Origin: Saccharothrix algeriensis
GTDB taxonomy: Bacteria; Actinomycetota; Actinomycetes; Mycobacteriales; Pseudonocardiaceae
Direction: 5' to 3'
NCBI RefSeq assembly: GCF_016907655.1
Contig: NZ_JAFBCL010000001.1
Location: 4,684,001 to 4,748,000 of the forward strand
Length of the DNA: 64,000 nt
The notes beneath the pieces were generated by a model. That model saw only the letters and a program-made list of their open reading frames with translations. It ran no database searches and was not told the DNA's origin. Below, one piece after another: positions 55,470 through 63,885 of this stretch. A program made the translations under genes and the position numbers. The first letter of the stretch is position 1. Every line of letters starts with the position of its first letter.

Positions 55470-56222
55470 ATGGCAGAGACGGTGTCGCCGAAGGTGCAGT
55501 TGATCGCGAAGACGGAGTTCTTCCCCCCGGAGGATGTCCCGTGGTCCACCGACGCCGAGGGCGGCGAGGCGCTCGCCGAGTTCGCCGGCCGCGCCTGCTA
55601 CCAGTCGTGGGCCAAGCCCAACCCGCGCACCGCGACCAACGAGGGCTACCTGCGCCACATCATCGAGGTCGGCCACCTGTCCGTCCTGGAGCACGGCTCG
55701 GTCAGCTTCTACCTGACCGGGATCTCGCGGTCGCTCACGCACGAGCTGATCCGCCACCGGCACTTCTCGTACTCGCAGCTGTCGCAGCGGTACGTGCCCG
55801 AGCGGGACGCCGCGGTGGTCGAGCCGGACGTCATCGCGAACGACCCCGAGCTGCACGAGAAGTTCCTCAAGGCCGCGCAGGCCGGCGTCGACGCCTACAA
55901 CGAGCTGCTCGACGGGCTGGAGCGCAAGTTCTCCGACGTGCCGAGCGCCACGCTGCGCCGCAAGCAGGCCCGGCAGGCGGCCCGCTCGATCCTGCCCAAC
56001 GCCACCGAGACCCGCATCGTGGTGACCGGCAACTACCGGGCGTGGCGGCACTTCATCGCCATGCGCGCCACCGAGCACGCCGACGTGGAGATCCGCGCCC
56101 TCGCCGTCGAGTGCCTGCGCCAGCTCCAGAAGGCGGCGGCCAACGCGTTCGCCGACTTCACCGTCTCCACGCTGCCCGACGGCACCGAGGTGGCGTCCAG
56201 CCCGCTGGTCACCGAGGGCTAG
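55470..56222 (+). CDS. thyX: Flavin-dependent thymidylate synthase
   Basis: FAD- and NADPH-dependent methylation of dUMP using methylene-tetrahydrofolate. 250 residues with the ThyX motif RHRHFSYSQLSQRY (RHRxxSxxxxSxR) at ~92-105, plus HLSVLEHGSVSFYLTGISRS and NYRAWRHFIAMRATEHADVEIR. ATG 55470 follows TAGTGT by 7 nt. In actinobacteria thyX stands near dapB/dapA as here. The stop is 3 nt before the next start. Confidence 0.97.
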   Translation: MAETVSPKVQLIAKTEFFPPEDVPWSTDAEGGEALAEFAGRACYQSWAKPNPRTATNEGYLRHIIEVGHLSVLEHGSVSFYLTGISRSLTHELIRHRHFSYSQLSQRYVPERDAAVVEPDVIANDPELHEKFLKAAQAGVDAYNELLDGLERKFSDVPSATLRRKQARQAARSILPNATETRIVVTGNYRAWRHFIAMRATEHADVEIRALAVECLRQLQKAAANAFADFTVSTLPDGTEVASSPLVTEG

Positions 56223-56225
56223 CGC

Positions 56226-56615
56226 GTGCGGAGGCTGATCGTCGACGTGCGGCCGGGGGAGTACACCGTCGCGCGGCTCCCCGCCGACGCGCCCGTCCCG
56301 GCCGGGCTGCTCGACCACGAGCTGGTGTCGGTGACCAGGACCCCGGACGAGCTGTCCGTGGTGTGCCCGAGCGAGCACGCGCCGGGGACCGGCGCCGCGC
56401 AGCCGGGCTGGCGGCTGCTGACCGTGCGCGGCCCGCTGGAGTTCACGCTCACCGGCATCATGGCGGCGCTGTCCGGTGAGCTGGCCGCGGCCGGGGTGAG
56501 CCTGTTCGCGCTGTCCACCTACGACACCGACCACCTCCTGGTGAAGTCCTCCGACCTGGGCCGGGCGGTGTCCGCGCTGCGCTCCTCCGGCCACGAGGTC
56601 CACCTGCCGGTGTGA
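56226..56615 (+). CDS. ACT-domain protein (CASTOR-like)
   Basis: 129 residues with two ACT-like halves: RRLIVDVRPGEYTVARLPADAPVPAGLLD and ELSVVCPSEHAP in the first, RLLTVRGPLEFTLTGIMAALSGELAAAGVSLFALSTYDTDHLLV in the second. Likely a small-molecule-sensing regulatory protein. It starts 3 nt after thyX, so cotranscription is nearly certain; the reason for pairing is unknown. Confidence 0.85.
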   Translation: MRRLIVDVRPGEYTVARLPADAPVPAGLLDHELVSVTRTPDELSVVCPSEHAPGTGAAQPGWRLLTVRGPLEFTLTGIMAALSGELAAAGVSLFALSTYDTDHLLVKSSDLGRAVSALRSSGHEVHLPV

Positions 56616-56719
56616 AGCGGTCGGCCCGGGACGCCGCGGATCACAAATCCGTGAAACCGGGCGGTGTCCTCAGTGGTCTGAAGTAGCGTTCCGCCGTCCA
56701 CGGGGCGAGGAGTACGACG

Positions 56720-58153
56720 GTGACAGGTCCAGGAGCTGTGAGCGCCCGGCCGCGGGTGATCGCGGGCAGGTACACCCTGCTCGGCGAACTCGGCCGGGGT
56801 GGCATGGGCGTGGTGTGGCGCGCGCAGGACGACGTGATCGGCCGCCAGGTCGCGATCAAGGAGCTGCACCTGCCCGACGGCATCGCGGTCGAGGAGCGCC
56901 GCGTGCTGGAGGAGCGGGTGCTGCGCGAGGCGCGCACCGCGGGCCGGCTCAACGACCCCGGCGTGGTCACCGTGTTCGACGTGGTCGCCGAGCACGGCCT
57001 GACCTACATCGTGATGGAGCTGGTGGAGGCCGCCACGCTGTCCACGATCGTGGCGCGGGGCGGCCCGCTGGCGCAGGACCGGGTGATCGCGATCGCGATC
57101 CAGGCGCTGTCCGCGCTGGACACCGCCCACCAGGCCGGCATCGTGCACCGGGACGTCAAGCCCGGCAACCTGATGGTGCAGCCCAACGGCCGGGTGAAGC
57201 TGACCGACTTCGGCATCGCCCAGGCGGTGGACGACCCGCGGCTGACCACCAGCGGCAGCCTGATCGGCTCGCCCGCGTACATGTCGCCGGAGCGCATCCA
57301 CGGCCACGAGGCGTCGCCCGCCTCCGACCTGTGGGCCCTGGGCGCCACGCTCTGCTACGCGGTGGAGGGCGCCAACCCCTACGAGCGCCCGACCACCGCG
57401 TCCACCCTGCACGCGATCATGACCGAGATGCCCCGGCTGACCAGGGCGCACGGCGTGCTCGGCGCGGTGATCACCGGCCTGCTGATGCCCGACCCGAACG
57501 CCCGCCTCAGCGGCCCCCAGGCGCGCGCCATGCTGGAGCGGGCCGCCGCCCACCCCACGCCGCCGCAGGGCTTCGCCGGACCGCCGCCGACCGTGCAGTA
57601 CACCCCGCCGCCCCAGCGCAGGCCGTGGGTGAAGAAGCTGGTCCTCGCCGCCGCGGCCCTGGGCGCCGTGCTGCTCTTCGCGGGCGGCGTGGCGGCCGGC
57701 CGGTGGCTGGCCTCCGTCGAGCCGCCGGCCGCGATGGAGCCGACGGTCACCTTCGGCGGCGGTGGGCGGCTGCCCGAGTTCAAGCTGGGCCAGAACCAGT
57801 GCGGGGACAACTTCCTGGCCGACTCGGTGCGGGTGGGCAGCACGGACTGCGACGACGAGCACAACATCGAGGTGTTCGCGCAGGGCGACGCCTTCGGGTC
57901 GCTGGCCACGGTCCCCTATCCGGGTGAAGAGTTCCTGCGCAACTTCGCCGAGGACTACTGCACGCTGGTGTTCTCGTCGTCGCGGGTGCCGATGGAGAAC
58001 AAGACGACGGCGCTGCGCTACGCAGCGGTCGTGCCCACCAAGGCGGAGTGGAAAGAGGACTACTCGGCGTCCAAGGGCACGCGCGACGTCACCTGCGTGC
58101 TGTGGGACAAGGACCGGGCGCTGCTCTCGGAGCGGGTCTACGCCGAGAAGTGA
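56720..58153 (+). CDS. Membrane-anchored Ser/Thr protein kinase (PknB family)
   Basis: 477 residues. Kinase domain at ~17-275: GELGRGGMGVVW (P-loop), VAIKEL (Lys), HRDVKPGNLM (catalytic loop), TDFGIAQA (DFG), SPAYMSPERI (P+1). A Pro/Gln-rich linker precedes one transmembrane helix (LVLAAAALGAVLLFAGGVAAG, ~313-335). The outside domain of ~140 residues has four Cys (QNQCGDN, STDCDDE, DYCTLVF, VTCVLW) and no PASTA repeats. GTG 56720 has GAGGAG 8 nt upstream; TAGCGT at 56685 is the likely -10. Confidence 0.95.
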   Translation: MTGPGAVSARPRVIAGRYTLLGELGRGGMGVVWRAQDDVIGRQVAIKELHLPDGIAVEERRVLEERVLREARTAGRLNDPGVVTVFDVVAEHGLTYIVMELVEAATLSTIVARGGPLAQDRVIAIAIQALSALDTAHQAGIVHRDVKPGNLMVQPNGRVKLTDFGIAQAVDDPRLTTSGSLIGSPAYMSPERIHGHEASPASDLWALGATLCYAVEGANPYERPTTASTLHAIMTEMPRLTRAHGVLGAVITGLLMPDPNARLSGPQARAMLERAAAHPTPPQGFAGPPPTVQYTPPPQRRPWVKKLVLAAAALGAVLLFAGGVAAGRWLASVEPPAAMEPTVTFGGGGRLPEFKLGQNQCGDNFLADSVRVGSTDCDDEHNIEVFAQGDAFGSLATVPYPGEEFLRNFAEDYCTLVFSSSRVPMENKTTALRYAAVVPTKAEWKEDYSASKGTRDVTCVLWDKDRALLSERVYAEK

Positions 58154-58189
58154 ACCGCGCGGGCCCGCGCCGGGAAGTAGCCTGGGCCC

Positions 58190-58810
58190 ATGGGTGTCGC
58201 GCAGGACGAACGCAGGCTGCTGACCGGGCTGTTCGCCGAGGTGGGGCCGGACGCGCCCACGCTGTGCGACCCGTGGCGGACCAGGGACCTCGCCGCGCAC
58301 CTCGTGCTGCGCGAGCGCCGGCCGGACGCGGCGGCGGGCATCCTGCTGCCGCCGCTGGCCGGCCACACGCGCGCGGTCCAGGACCGGTACGCCGCCCGGC
58401 CGTGGGGCGAGCTGGTCGCCCTGGTGCGCTCGGGGCCGCCCCGGTGGTCCCCCTACGCCCTGCTGGACGAGGCGGTCAACAGCGTCGAGTACTTCGTCCA
58501 CCACGAGGACGTGCGGCGCGCCCGGGACGGCTGGGAGCCCCGCTCGCCCGACCCGAGGCGGGACGCGGTGCTGTGGCGGGGGCTGCGCGCCGCCGCCCGG
58601 CTCACCTACCGCCGCAGCCCGGTGGGCGTGGTGCTGCGCCGCCCCGACGGCGAGTCGATCACCGCGAAGGCCGGCGCGGACCCCGTGGTGCTGACCGGCC
58701 AGGTCTCGGAACTGCTGGTGCACGCCTTCGGCCGCGAGCGCGCCGAGGTGGAGTACGACGGGGGCCGGGACGCCGTCGCGGCCGTCAGAACGCTCGACCG
58801 GAGCCTGTGA
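58190..58810 (+). CDS. TIGR03085-family (DinB-like, mycothiol-type) protein
   Basis: 206 residues of the actinobacterial metal-binding DinB/MDMPI-related group: DERRLLTGLFAEVGPDAPTLCDPWRTRDLAAHLVLRERRPDAA (metal-site His), VNSVEYFVHHEDVRRAR (second His pair) and the C-terminal VLTGQVSELLVHAFGR. Possibly mycothiol-dependent; activity unknown. ATG 58190 follows TAGCCT by 6 nt. Confidence 0.87.
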   Translation: MGVAQDERRLLTGLFAEVGPDAPTLCDPWRTRDLAAHLVLRERRPDAAAGILLPPLAGHTRAVQDRYAARPWGELVALVRSGPPRWSPYALLDEAVNSVEYFVHHEDVRRARDGWEPRSPDPRRDAVLWRGLRAAARLTYRRSPVGVVLRRPDGESITAKAGADPVVLTGQVSELLVHAFGRERAEVEYDGGRDAVAAVRTLDRSL

Positions 58811-58859
58811 TCGCCGGCCCATCACGGCCCGCGCGCAGGTCAGGCGGTAGCGTTTGGCC

Positions 58860-59756
58860 ATGACCGGATGCCCTACCGCCTCACCCGGCCGCCCTTTCGG
58901 CCGGGTGCTCGCCGCCATGGTGACCCCGTTCGACGCCTCCGGGGCGTTGGACCTGGACAAGGCGCAGCACCTCGCGAAGCACCTGGTCGAGCTCGGCAAC
59001 GACGGTCTCGTGCTGAACGGAACCACCGGTGAGAGCCCGACCACCACCGATGCCGAGAAGGCGGACCTGATCCGCGCCGTCGTCGAGGCCGTCGGCGACC
59101 GCGCGACCGTGGTCGGCGGCGCCGGCACGTACGACACCGCCCACAGCGTGCACCTGGCGCGGCAGGCCGAGGCCGCCGGCGCGCACGGCCTGCTGGTGGT
59201 CACGCCGTACTACTCGCGTCCCAGCCAGGCGGGCGTCGAGGCGCACTTCCGCGCCGTCGCCGACGCCGTCGGGCTGCCCGTGATGCTCTACGACATCCCG
59301 CCCCGCTCGGTGGTCCCCATCCAGGTCGAGACGCTGCTGCGGCTGGCCGAGCACCCCCGGATCGCGGCGGTCAAGGACGCCAAGGGCGACCTGCTCGCGG
59401 GCAGCAAGGTGCTCGCGGCCACCGACCTGGCCTACTACTCCGGCGACGACCCGCTGAACCTGCCGTGGCTGTCGGTGGGCGCGGTCGGCTTCGTCAGCGT
59501 CATCGCGCACCTCGCGGCCGACCGGATGCGCGCCATGCTGGACGCGTTCGAGAGCGGCGACACCGCCCGCGCGACCGCCCTCCACCACGAGCTGCTGCCG
59601 CTGCTGCGGCCGTTCGACCGGATGCCCGGCGTCACCTACGCCAAGGCCGCGCTGCGCTTGACGGGCGTGGACGTGGGCGACCCGAGGCTTCCCCTGGTAC
59701 CGGCAACAACCGACGAGATCGAGGCCGTGAAGGCCGAACTGGGAGTCAACGCGTGA
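58860..59756 (+). CDS. dapA: 4-hydroxy-tetrahydrodipicolinate synthase
   Basis: Condenses pyruvate with aspartate semialdehyde, the entry to lysine/DAP synthesis. 298 residues, TIM barrel: VLAAMVTPFDASGALDLDKA, LVLNGTTGESPTTTDAEKADL, VVTPYYSRPSQAGVEAHF, MLYDIPPRSVVPI (Tyr ~144) and the Schiff-base Lys in AAVKDAKGDL (~173). ATG 58860 follows TAGCGT by 6 nt. The stop overlaps the rnj start. Confidence 0.97.
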   Translation: MTGCPTASPGRPFGRVLAAMVTPFDASGALDLDKAQHLAKHLVELGNDGLVLNGTTGESPTTTDAEKADLIRAVVEAVGDRATVVGGAGTYDTAHSVHLARQAEAAGAHGLLVVTPYYSRPSQAGVEAHFRAVADAVGLPVMLYDIPPRSVVPIQVETLLRLAEHPRIAAVKDAKGDLLAGSKVLAATDLAYYSGDDPLNLPWLSVGAVGFVSVIAHLAADRMRAMLDAFESGDTARATALHHELLPLLRPFDRMPGVTYAKAALRLTGVDVGDPRLPLVPATTDEIEAVKAELGVNA

Positions 59757-61432
59757 TCAACCCGAGCTCACCCCCGCCCGCACTGCCCGACGGAGGTCTG
59801 CGCGTCGTCGCACTGGGCGGCATCGGCGAGGTCGGCCGCAACATGACCGTGTTCGAACACGCCGGCCGGCTGCTGGTCGTGGACTGCGGCGTGCTGTTCC
59901 CCGAGGACGACCAGCCCGGCGTGGACCTGATCCTGCCGGACTTCCGCGCCATCGAGGAGCGCCTCGACGACATCGACGCCCTGGTCCTGACCCACGGGCA
60001 CGAGGACCACATCGGAGCGGTGCCGTTCCTGCTCAAGCTGCGCCCCGACCTGCCCGTGGTGGGGTCGCGGTTCACGCTGGCGCTGCTCGCGGCCAAGTGC
60101 AGGGAGCACCGGCAGAACCCGGCGCTGGTCGAGATCTCCGACGGCGAGCGCCGCGCGTTCGGGCCGTACGAGCTGGAGTTCTTCGCGGTCAACCACTCGA
60201 TCCCGGACGCGGTGGCGGTCGCCATCCGCACGTCGGCGGGCCTGGTGCTGCACACCGGCGACATCAAGCTGGACCAGTTGCCGCTGGACGGGCGGCTGAC
60301 CGACCTGGCCGGGTTCTCCCGGCTGGGCGACGAGGGCGTGGACCTGTTCCTGGTCGACTCCACCAACGCCGAGGTGCCCGGTTTCGTGGCGCCCGAGCGG
60401 GAGATCGGCCCGGTGCTGGAGAACGTCATCCGCAAGGCCAACCAGCGGGTCATCGTGGCGTGCTTCGCCTCGCACGTGCACCGCGTGCAGCAGGTGCTGG
60501 ACGTGGCCGTGCAGTACGGGCGGCGCGTGGCGCTGGTCGGGCGCTCGATGGTCCGCAACATGGGCATCGCGGCCGAGCTGGGCTTCCTGCACGTGCCCGA
60601 CGGCCTGTTCGTGGACCTGAACGAGGCCATGGACCTGCCGGAGGACGAGGTCCTGTTCGTGTCGACGGGGTCGCAGGGCGAGCCGCTGTCGGCGCTGTCC
60701 CGCATGGCGCGCGGCGAGCACCGGCAGATCTCGATCAAGGCGGGCGACACCATCGTGCTGGCGTCGTCGCTGATCCCGGGCAACGAGAACGCGGTGTTCG
60801 GCGTGGTCAACGGCCTGGCGCGGCTCGGTGCGACGGTCGTCCACCAGGGCAACGCCAAGGTGCACGTGTCCGGCCACTCGCCGGCGGGCGAGCTGCTGTT
60901 CCTCTACAACGCGGTGCGGCCGTCGAACGTCATGCCGGTGCACGGCGAGTGGCGCCACCTGCGCGCCAACGCGGCGCTCGCGGTCGCCACGGGCGTGGCG
61001 GAGGAGCGGGTCGTGATCGCCGAGGACGGCGTCGTGGTGGACCTGGTCGACGGCAAGGCGGCGATCAGCGGCCGGGTCGAGGTGGGCCACGTGTACGTCG
61101 ACGGGCTCTCGGTCGGCGACGTCGGCGAGTCGACCCTGTCCGACCGGCTGGTGCTGGGCGAGGGCGGCTTCATCGCGATCACGGTGGCCGTGGACTCCAA
61201 CTCGGGCCGCGCGGTCGCCCCGCCGACCGTGTCCGGGCGCGGCTTCTCCGACGACCCGAAGGCGCTGGACCAGGCGGTGTCCCTGGTGGAGATGGAGCTG
61301 TCCCGCACCGAGGCCGAGGGCATCACCGACTCGCACCGCATCGCGCAGGCCGTGCGCCGCGTGGTGGGCCGCTGGGTCGCCGAGACCTACCGCCGCCGCC
61401 CCATGATCGTGCCCACCATCATCCCGGTGTGA
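59753..61432 (+). CDS. rnj: Ribonuclease J
   Basis: Metallo-beta-lactamase/beta-CASP endo- and 5'-exoribonuclease for mRNA decay and rRNA maturation. 559 residues: VVALGGIGEVGRNMTVFE, zinc motif LTHGHEDHIGAV (HxHxDH), HTGDIKLDQLPLDG, the beta-CASP part ACFASHVHRVQQVLDVA and HVSGHSPAGELLFLYNAVRPSNVMPVHGEWRHL, plus the C-terminal domain. GTG 59753 overlaps the dapA stop (GTGA), the standard actinobacterial dapA-rnj operon. Confidence 0.97.
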   Translation: MINPSSPPPALPDGGLRVVALGGIGEVGRNMTVFEHAGRLLVVDCGVLFPEDDQPGVDLILPDFRAIEERLDDIDALVLTHGHEDHIGAVPFLLKLRPDLPVVGSRFTLALLAAKCREHRQNPALVEISDGERRAFGPYELEFFAVNHSIPDAVAVAIRTSAGLVLHTGDIKLDQLPLDGRLTDLAGFSRLGDEGVDLFLVDSTNAEVPGFVAPEREIGPVLENVIRKANQRVIVACFASHVHRVQQVLDVAVQYGRRVALVGRSMVRNMGIAAELGFLHVPDGLFVDLNEAMDLPEDEVLFVSTGSQGEPLSALSRMARGEHRQISIKAGDTIVLASSLIPGNENAVFGVVNGLARLGATVVHQGNAKVHVSGHSPAGELLFLYNAVRPSNVMPVHGEWRHLRANAALAVATGVAEERVVIAEDGVVVDLVDGKAAISGRVEVGHVYVDGLSVGDVGESTLSDRLVLGEGGFIAITVAVDSNSGRAVAPPTVSGRGFSDDPKALDQAVSLVEMELSRTEAEGITDSHRIAQAVRRVVGRWVAETYRRRPMIVPTIIPV

Positions 61433-61444
61433 ACCGCACCTGAA

Positions 61445-61489
61445 ACCCCGTCCGGGCTCGGCCGCTCCTTCGCCGGACCCGGGCGGGGT
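61445..61489 (+). terminator. rnj terminator
   Basis: CCCCGTCCGGG and CCCGGGCGGGG pair over 11 bp with one G-T, around an inner CGGC/GCCG pairing; starts ~13 nt after the rnj stop. No U-tract. Confidence 0.68.
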
Positions 61490-61796
61490 GGGGTTCGTGC
61501 GGTGGGGCTTTGCGGCGAAGCTCTTGTGGTGGGACTTCAGTGGCGGGCCCGTGCGGGTGGGGTCTGTGCGGTGAGTCTTTTGTGCTGGGGTTCGTGCGGC
61601 GGGCTTTTGTGGTAGTGCCTGCTCCGTGGGGCTTTTGCGGGGTGCGGGGCTGAGCGGTTCCCGGCTTGGCGGTACCGGATTCCCGTTGGCGGTCCCGGGT
61701 TCCCAGTGGTTCCGGGTCGCGTTTTCCGGCCCGGCAGTCCCGAATCCGACGGTCCCGAATCCGACGGTTTCCAGTTCGGCGGTCTCAGGTTCGGCG

Positions 61797-61930
61797 GTCG
61801 GAATTGTCGTACTCGCGTGCTTGAGTGTGTGTCGGGGGCGTTCGATCGCGGGGGACGCCTGCGGTCGCGTGCCCGGTGGTAGTTGGGCGCGTGCGGTCCG
61901 GCGGTCGGTGGGGGTCCGGGCGCGCGGGCT
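61797..61930 (+). promoter_or_regulatory. TTGTCG-type promoter-like segment, copy A
   Basis: GGAATTGTCGTACTCGCGTG starts at 61800; TTGTCG at 61804-61809 and TTGAGT at 61821-61826 are 11 nt apart, the RecA_NDp/PafBC spacing. The following ~110 bp parallel copy B (GTTGGGCGCGTGCGG, then a GGTCGGTGGGG-like stretch and TCCGGGCGCGCG). No gene follows. Confidence 0.4.
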
Positions 61931-61947
61931 TGGAACACATGGCCTTG

Positions 61948-62007
61948 AAGCGCGTGGCCTTTAAGCGCATGGCTTTGAAGCGCGTGGGCTTGAAGCGCGT
62001 GGCTGAG
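61948..62007. repeat. Four 15-bp repeats AAGCGCGTGGSYTTG
   Basis: AAG at 61948, 61963, 61978 and 61993 begins each copy; the second has AAGCGCATGG-type changes in the following unit. The array lies between promoter-like copies A and B. Confidence 0.8.
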
Positions 62008-62027
62008 TCGGTTCTCAGGCTTGGCGG

Positions 62028-62190
62028 CCGGAATTGTCGTACTCGCGTGGCAGAGTGAAAAACAGGGATCCCCTGGGAGGGGACGGCTGCGTTCGCCTGC
62101 CCGCTGCGGTTGCGTGTCCGGTGGTGGTTGGGCGCGTGCGGTTCGGCGGTCGGTGGGGTCCGGGCGCGCGTGCTTGGAGCGCGCGTGCTT
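62028..62190 (+). promoter_or_regulatory. TTGTCG-type promoter-like segment, copy B
   Basis: TTGTCG at 62034-62039, 11 nt, CAGAGT at 62051-62056. Downstream lie GAAAAACAGGGATCCCCTGG and GGGAGGGGACGG, then the part shared with copy A. The copy looks like a promoter plus leader whose gene has been lost; the following sequence runs into the transposase remnant. Confidence 0.4.
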
Positions 62191-62199
62191 GGAGCACGT

Positions 62200-62605
62200 G
62201 GCTGAGCGGTCCTCAGGCTTGGTTGTCGCTTCTCGTTGAACCTGGCGGGGCTGATGGGGGTTGACCTGCGGTCCGCCACTTGCGGCCTTTGCGCAGGCGG
62301 TTGGCCTGCCGGCCCCGGCGTTCCGGGATCGTGGCCGGGATGCCTCGTTCGCGCAGGTGGGCGCGGACGGCCCTGGTCGAGCAGTCCTTGTCCGCCGGAA
62401 CGCGTGCGGGCCCGGTCACCGGGCGGCCCGGACCCGGCCGCCGGAACTCGACACCGGCCATGACTTGGACGAACCGTGTGCAGTCGTTGACGTTGCCGCC
62501 GGTCGGCACGACCGACAGGGGCCGGCCGTGGCCGTCGCAGGCGAGGTGGGTCCGCCGCGGGAGCGGCCGACGGCATGATCACCTGCTCGCTGTGGGTGGT
62601 TGTTC
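62200..62605 (-). pseudogene. Decayed IS5-family (DDE) transposase fragment
   Basis: Translating the minus strand across frames recovers an IS5-type transposase middle: AVGRSRGGPT (near 62580), then in a second frame LACDGHGRPLSVVPTGG, PADKDCSTRAVRAHLRERG, IPATIPERRGRQANRLRKG (62510 to about 62290), and in a third frame PARFNEKRQ (near 62235). At least two frameshifts and the loss of both ends make it non-functional. The DDE aspartate of the DKxxS motif is still visible. Inverted repeats of the IS were not found. Confidence 0.75.
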
Positions 62606-62663
62606 CGCCTGGGACCGTCCACAACCACTCACGACGACTTCGGCAGGTCCTAGGCTGCGTGCG

Positions 62664-63791
62664 GTGACCGATCAGATCCAGGGAATTGTGGCGAAGCTGC
62701 CGGACCTGGCGAACGTCACGGGTGTGTGGGCGGTGGCCGACGACCGTCTCGCGCAGGGCGACGCCGCCTTCGCCGCGGACCTCGGTATCGCCCTCGCCGA
62801 GGCGTACGGCGACAACGCCGGGCAGATGTGGCAGTACAGGAGTGTCTACAACCACCTGCTCCGGTTGCTGGCCACCACCGCCGGTCAGCAGAACATCACC
62901 CAGGCGCTGCGACTGGTTTCCTCCGTACGGGCCGACGGCAAGAAGCTGGACCGCTACACGGCCTCGTTGCTGGCCGCCAGCCACCCGGTGGACGATCTGG
63001 CTGTCGCATTCACCGGGGAGGCGGTAGAGGAATTGCGCGCCTGCCTGGTCCACGAGCTGGTGCTCAGGGGCATCGTCGTCACGGAAACGCCCGGGATCGC
63101 GGAGTGGGCGACGTCGCCACACTGGCGGTACCACCCGCTGGGCTGGTTGCCGCTGACACTGGCTGATGTAGAGGACAGCCCGGACATGCCGAGTTACAGC
63201 ATTCACGGCGGCTCACACCCGCTGCCCCACGGCCCGGCCGGAAGCCGCGACACGACGATCGTGGCCGGGACCGGCGGGCCGCCGGCGCAGGAGACGACAA
63301 CAGAGACCACAGCCACCGCCATGGCCCTGGCCGTGGCGAACTGGGCCGAAGAGTCGAACGGACGCATCGAAGCGCGCGTCTTCGACTTCGCCGAGCCCCT
63401 GGATGCCGGGTCCGTCCCGAACGCGCTGCTGACCTTGGGGCTGGAATGCCTGAACGGGGCGGGCGACAAGACCGCGCTCTCGGCGTCAGCCTGTGCGCCG
63501 ACCCGGGTCTGGCAGCTGCTCTACGCCGCCGCGTCCACGGGAGGGGCCCACAACTCCGGCGTCCGGGGCGCCTACGGCCGCCTCGCGGCGTGGCAGTCCC
63601 TGGCTGGCCTCTCCTGCACTCCGCAAGGGGCCTCCTTCCGCGAGGTCGAAGCGCGCGTGGGGGAGTGCACCTGGCACGTCTTCGACGCCGACACGCAGTG
63701 GTTCCGCCGGGTGGCCTGGGACATCGGTGTGGCAGGCGTTGCTCCCGACCGGAGACGGCTGGCCGTGCTGGCCGCGACGGACACCGACTGA
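62664..63791 (+). CDS. Hypothetical protein, 375 residues (possibly DUF6183)
   Basis: An intact gene next to the transposase remnant. The sequence is globular with many Trp and aromatic residues (WRYHPLGWLPLTLADVED, WLHV-like parts, CTWHVFDADTQWFRRVAWDIGVAG) and no membrane segment. Near the middle a Thr-rich linker (QETTTETTATAMA) splits the chain in two. I recall similar streptomycete proteins under DUF6183, without known function; this was not checked. GTG 62664 follows TAGGCT (62651-62656) by exactly 7 nt. Codon choice is a little less GC-biased than in the core genes, consistent with acquired DNA. Confidence 0.7.
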   Translation: MTDQIQGIVAKLPDLANVTGVWAVADDRLAQGDAAFAADLGIALAEAYGDNAGQMWQYRSVYNHLLRLLATTAGQQNITQALRLVSSVRADGKKLDRYTASLLAASHPVDDLAVAFTGEAVEELRACLVHELVLRGIVVTETPGIAEWATSPHWRYHPLGWLPLTLADVEDSPDMPSYSIHGGSHPLPHGPAGSRDTTIVAGTGGPPAQETTTETTATAMALAVANWAEESNGRIEARVFDFAEPLDAGSVPNALLTLGLECLNGAGDKTALSASACAPTRVWQLLYAAASTGGAHNSGVRGAYGRLAAWQSLAGLSCTPQGASFREVEARVGECTWHVFDADTQWFRRVAWDIGVAGVAPDRRRLAVLAATDTD

Positions 63792-63798
63792 GCCCGTC

Positions 63799-63885
63799 AT
63801 GGGCCGAATCCGCGAAGCAAGCCCGGACGACTTTGCCCCCGTGCGGGCGGCTGCCCTCGTCAGCGACATACCGCTCACGATCTGA
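63799..63885 (+). pseudogene. Acetyltransferase N-terminal fragment (28 residues)
   Basis: ATG 63799 opens a 28-codon frame beginning MGRIREASPDDFAPVRAAAL, the standard start of GNAT enzymes, but it ends at TGA 63883-63885. The rest of a GNAT domain is not found on this strand. Probably a remnant. Confidence 0.45.

Larger units (their letters stand above)
61490..62190. other. Gene-poor, repeat-rich junction
   Basis: About 700 bp of lower coding quality: GGGCTTTTGTGG-type repeats (61500-61640), two copies of TCCCGAATCCGACGGT (from about 61736), two related promoter-like segments (61797-61930 and 62028-62190) and a 15-bp array (61948-62007). Short frames exist but none has a recognisable domain or SD. 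Confidence 0.6.

Noticed and set aside
56519..59203. 894-codon minus-strand open frame
   Set aside because: Antisense to the Ser/Thr kinase, TIGR03085 and dapA genes.
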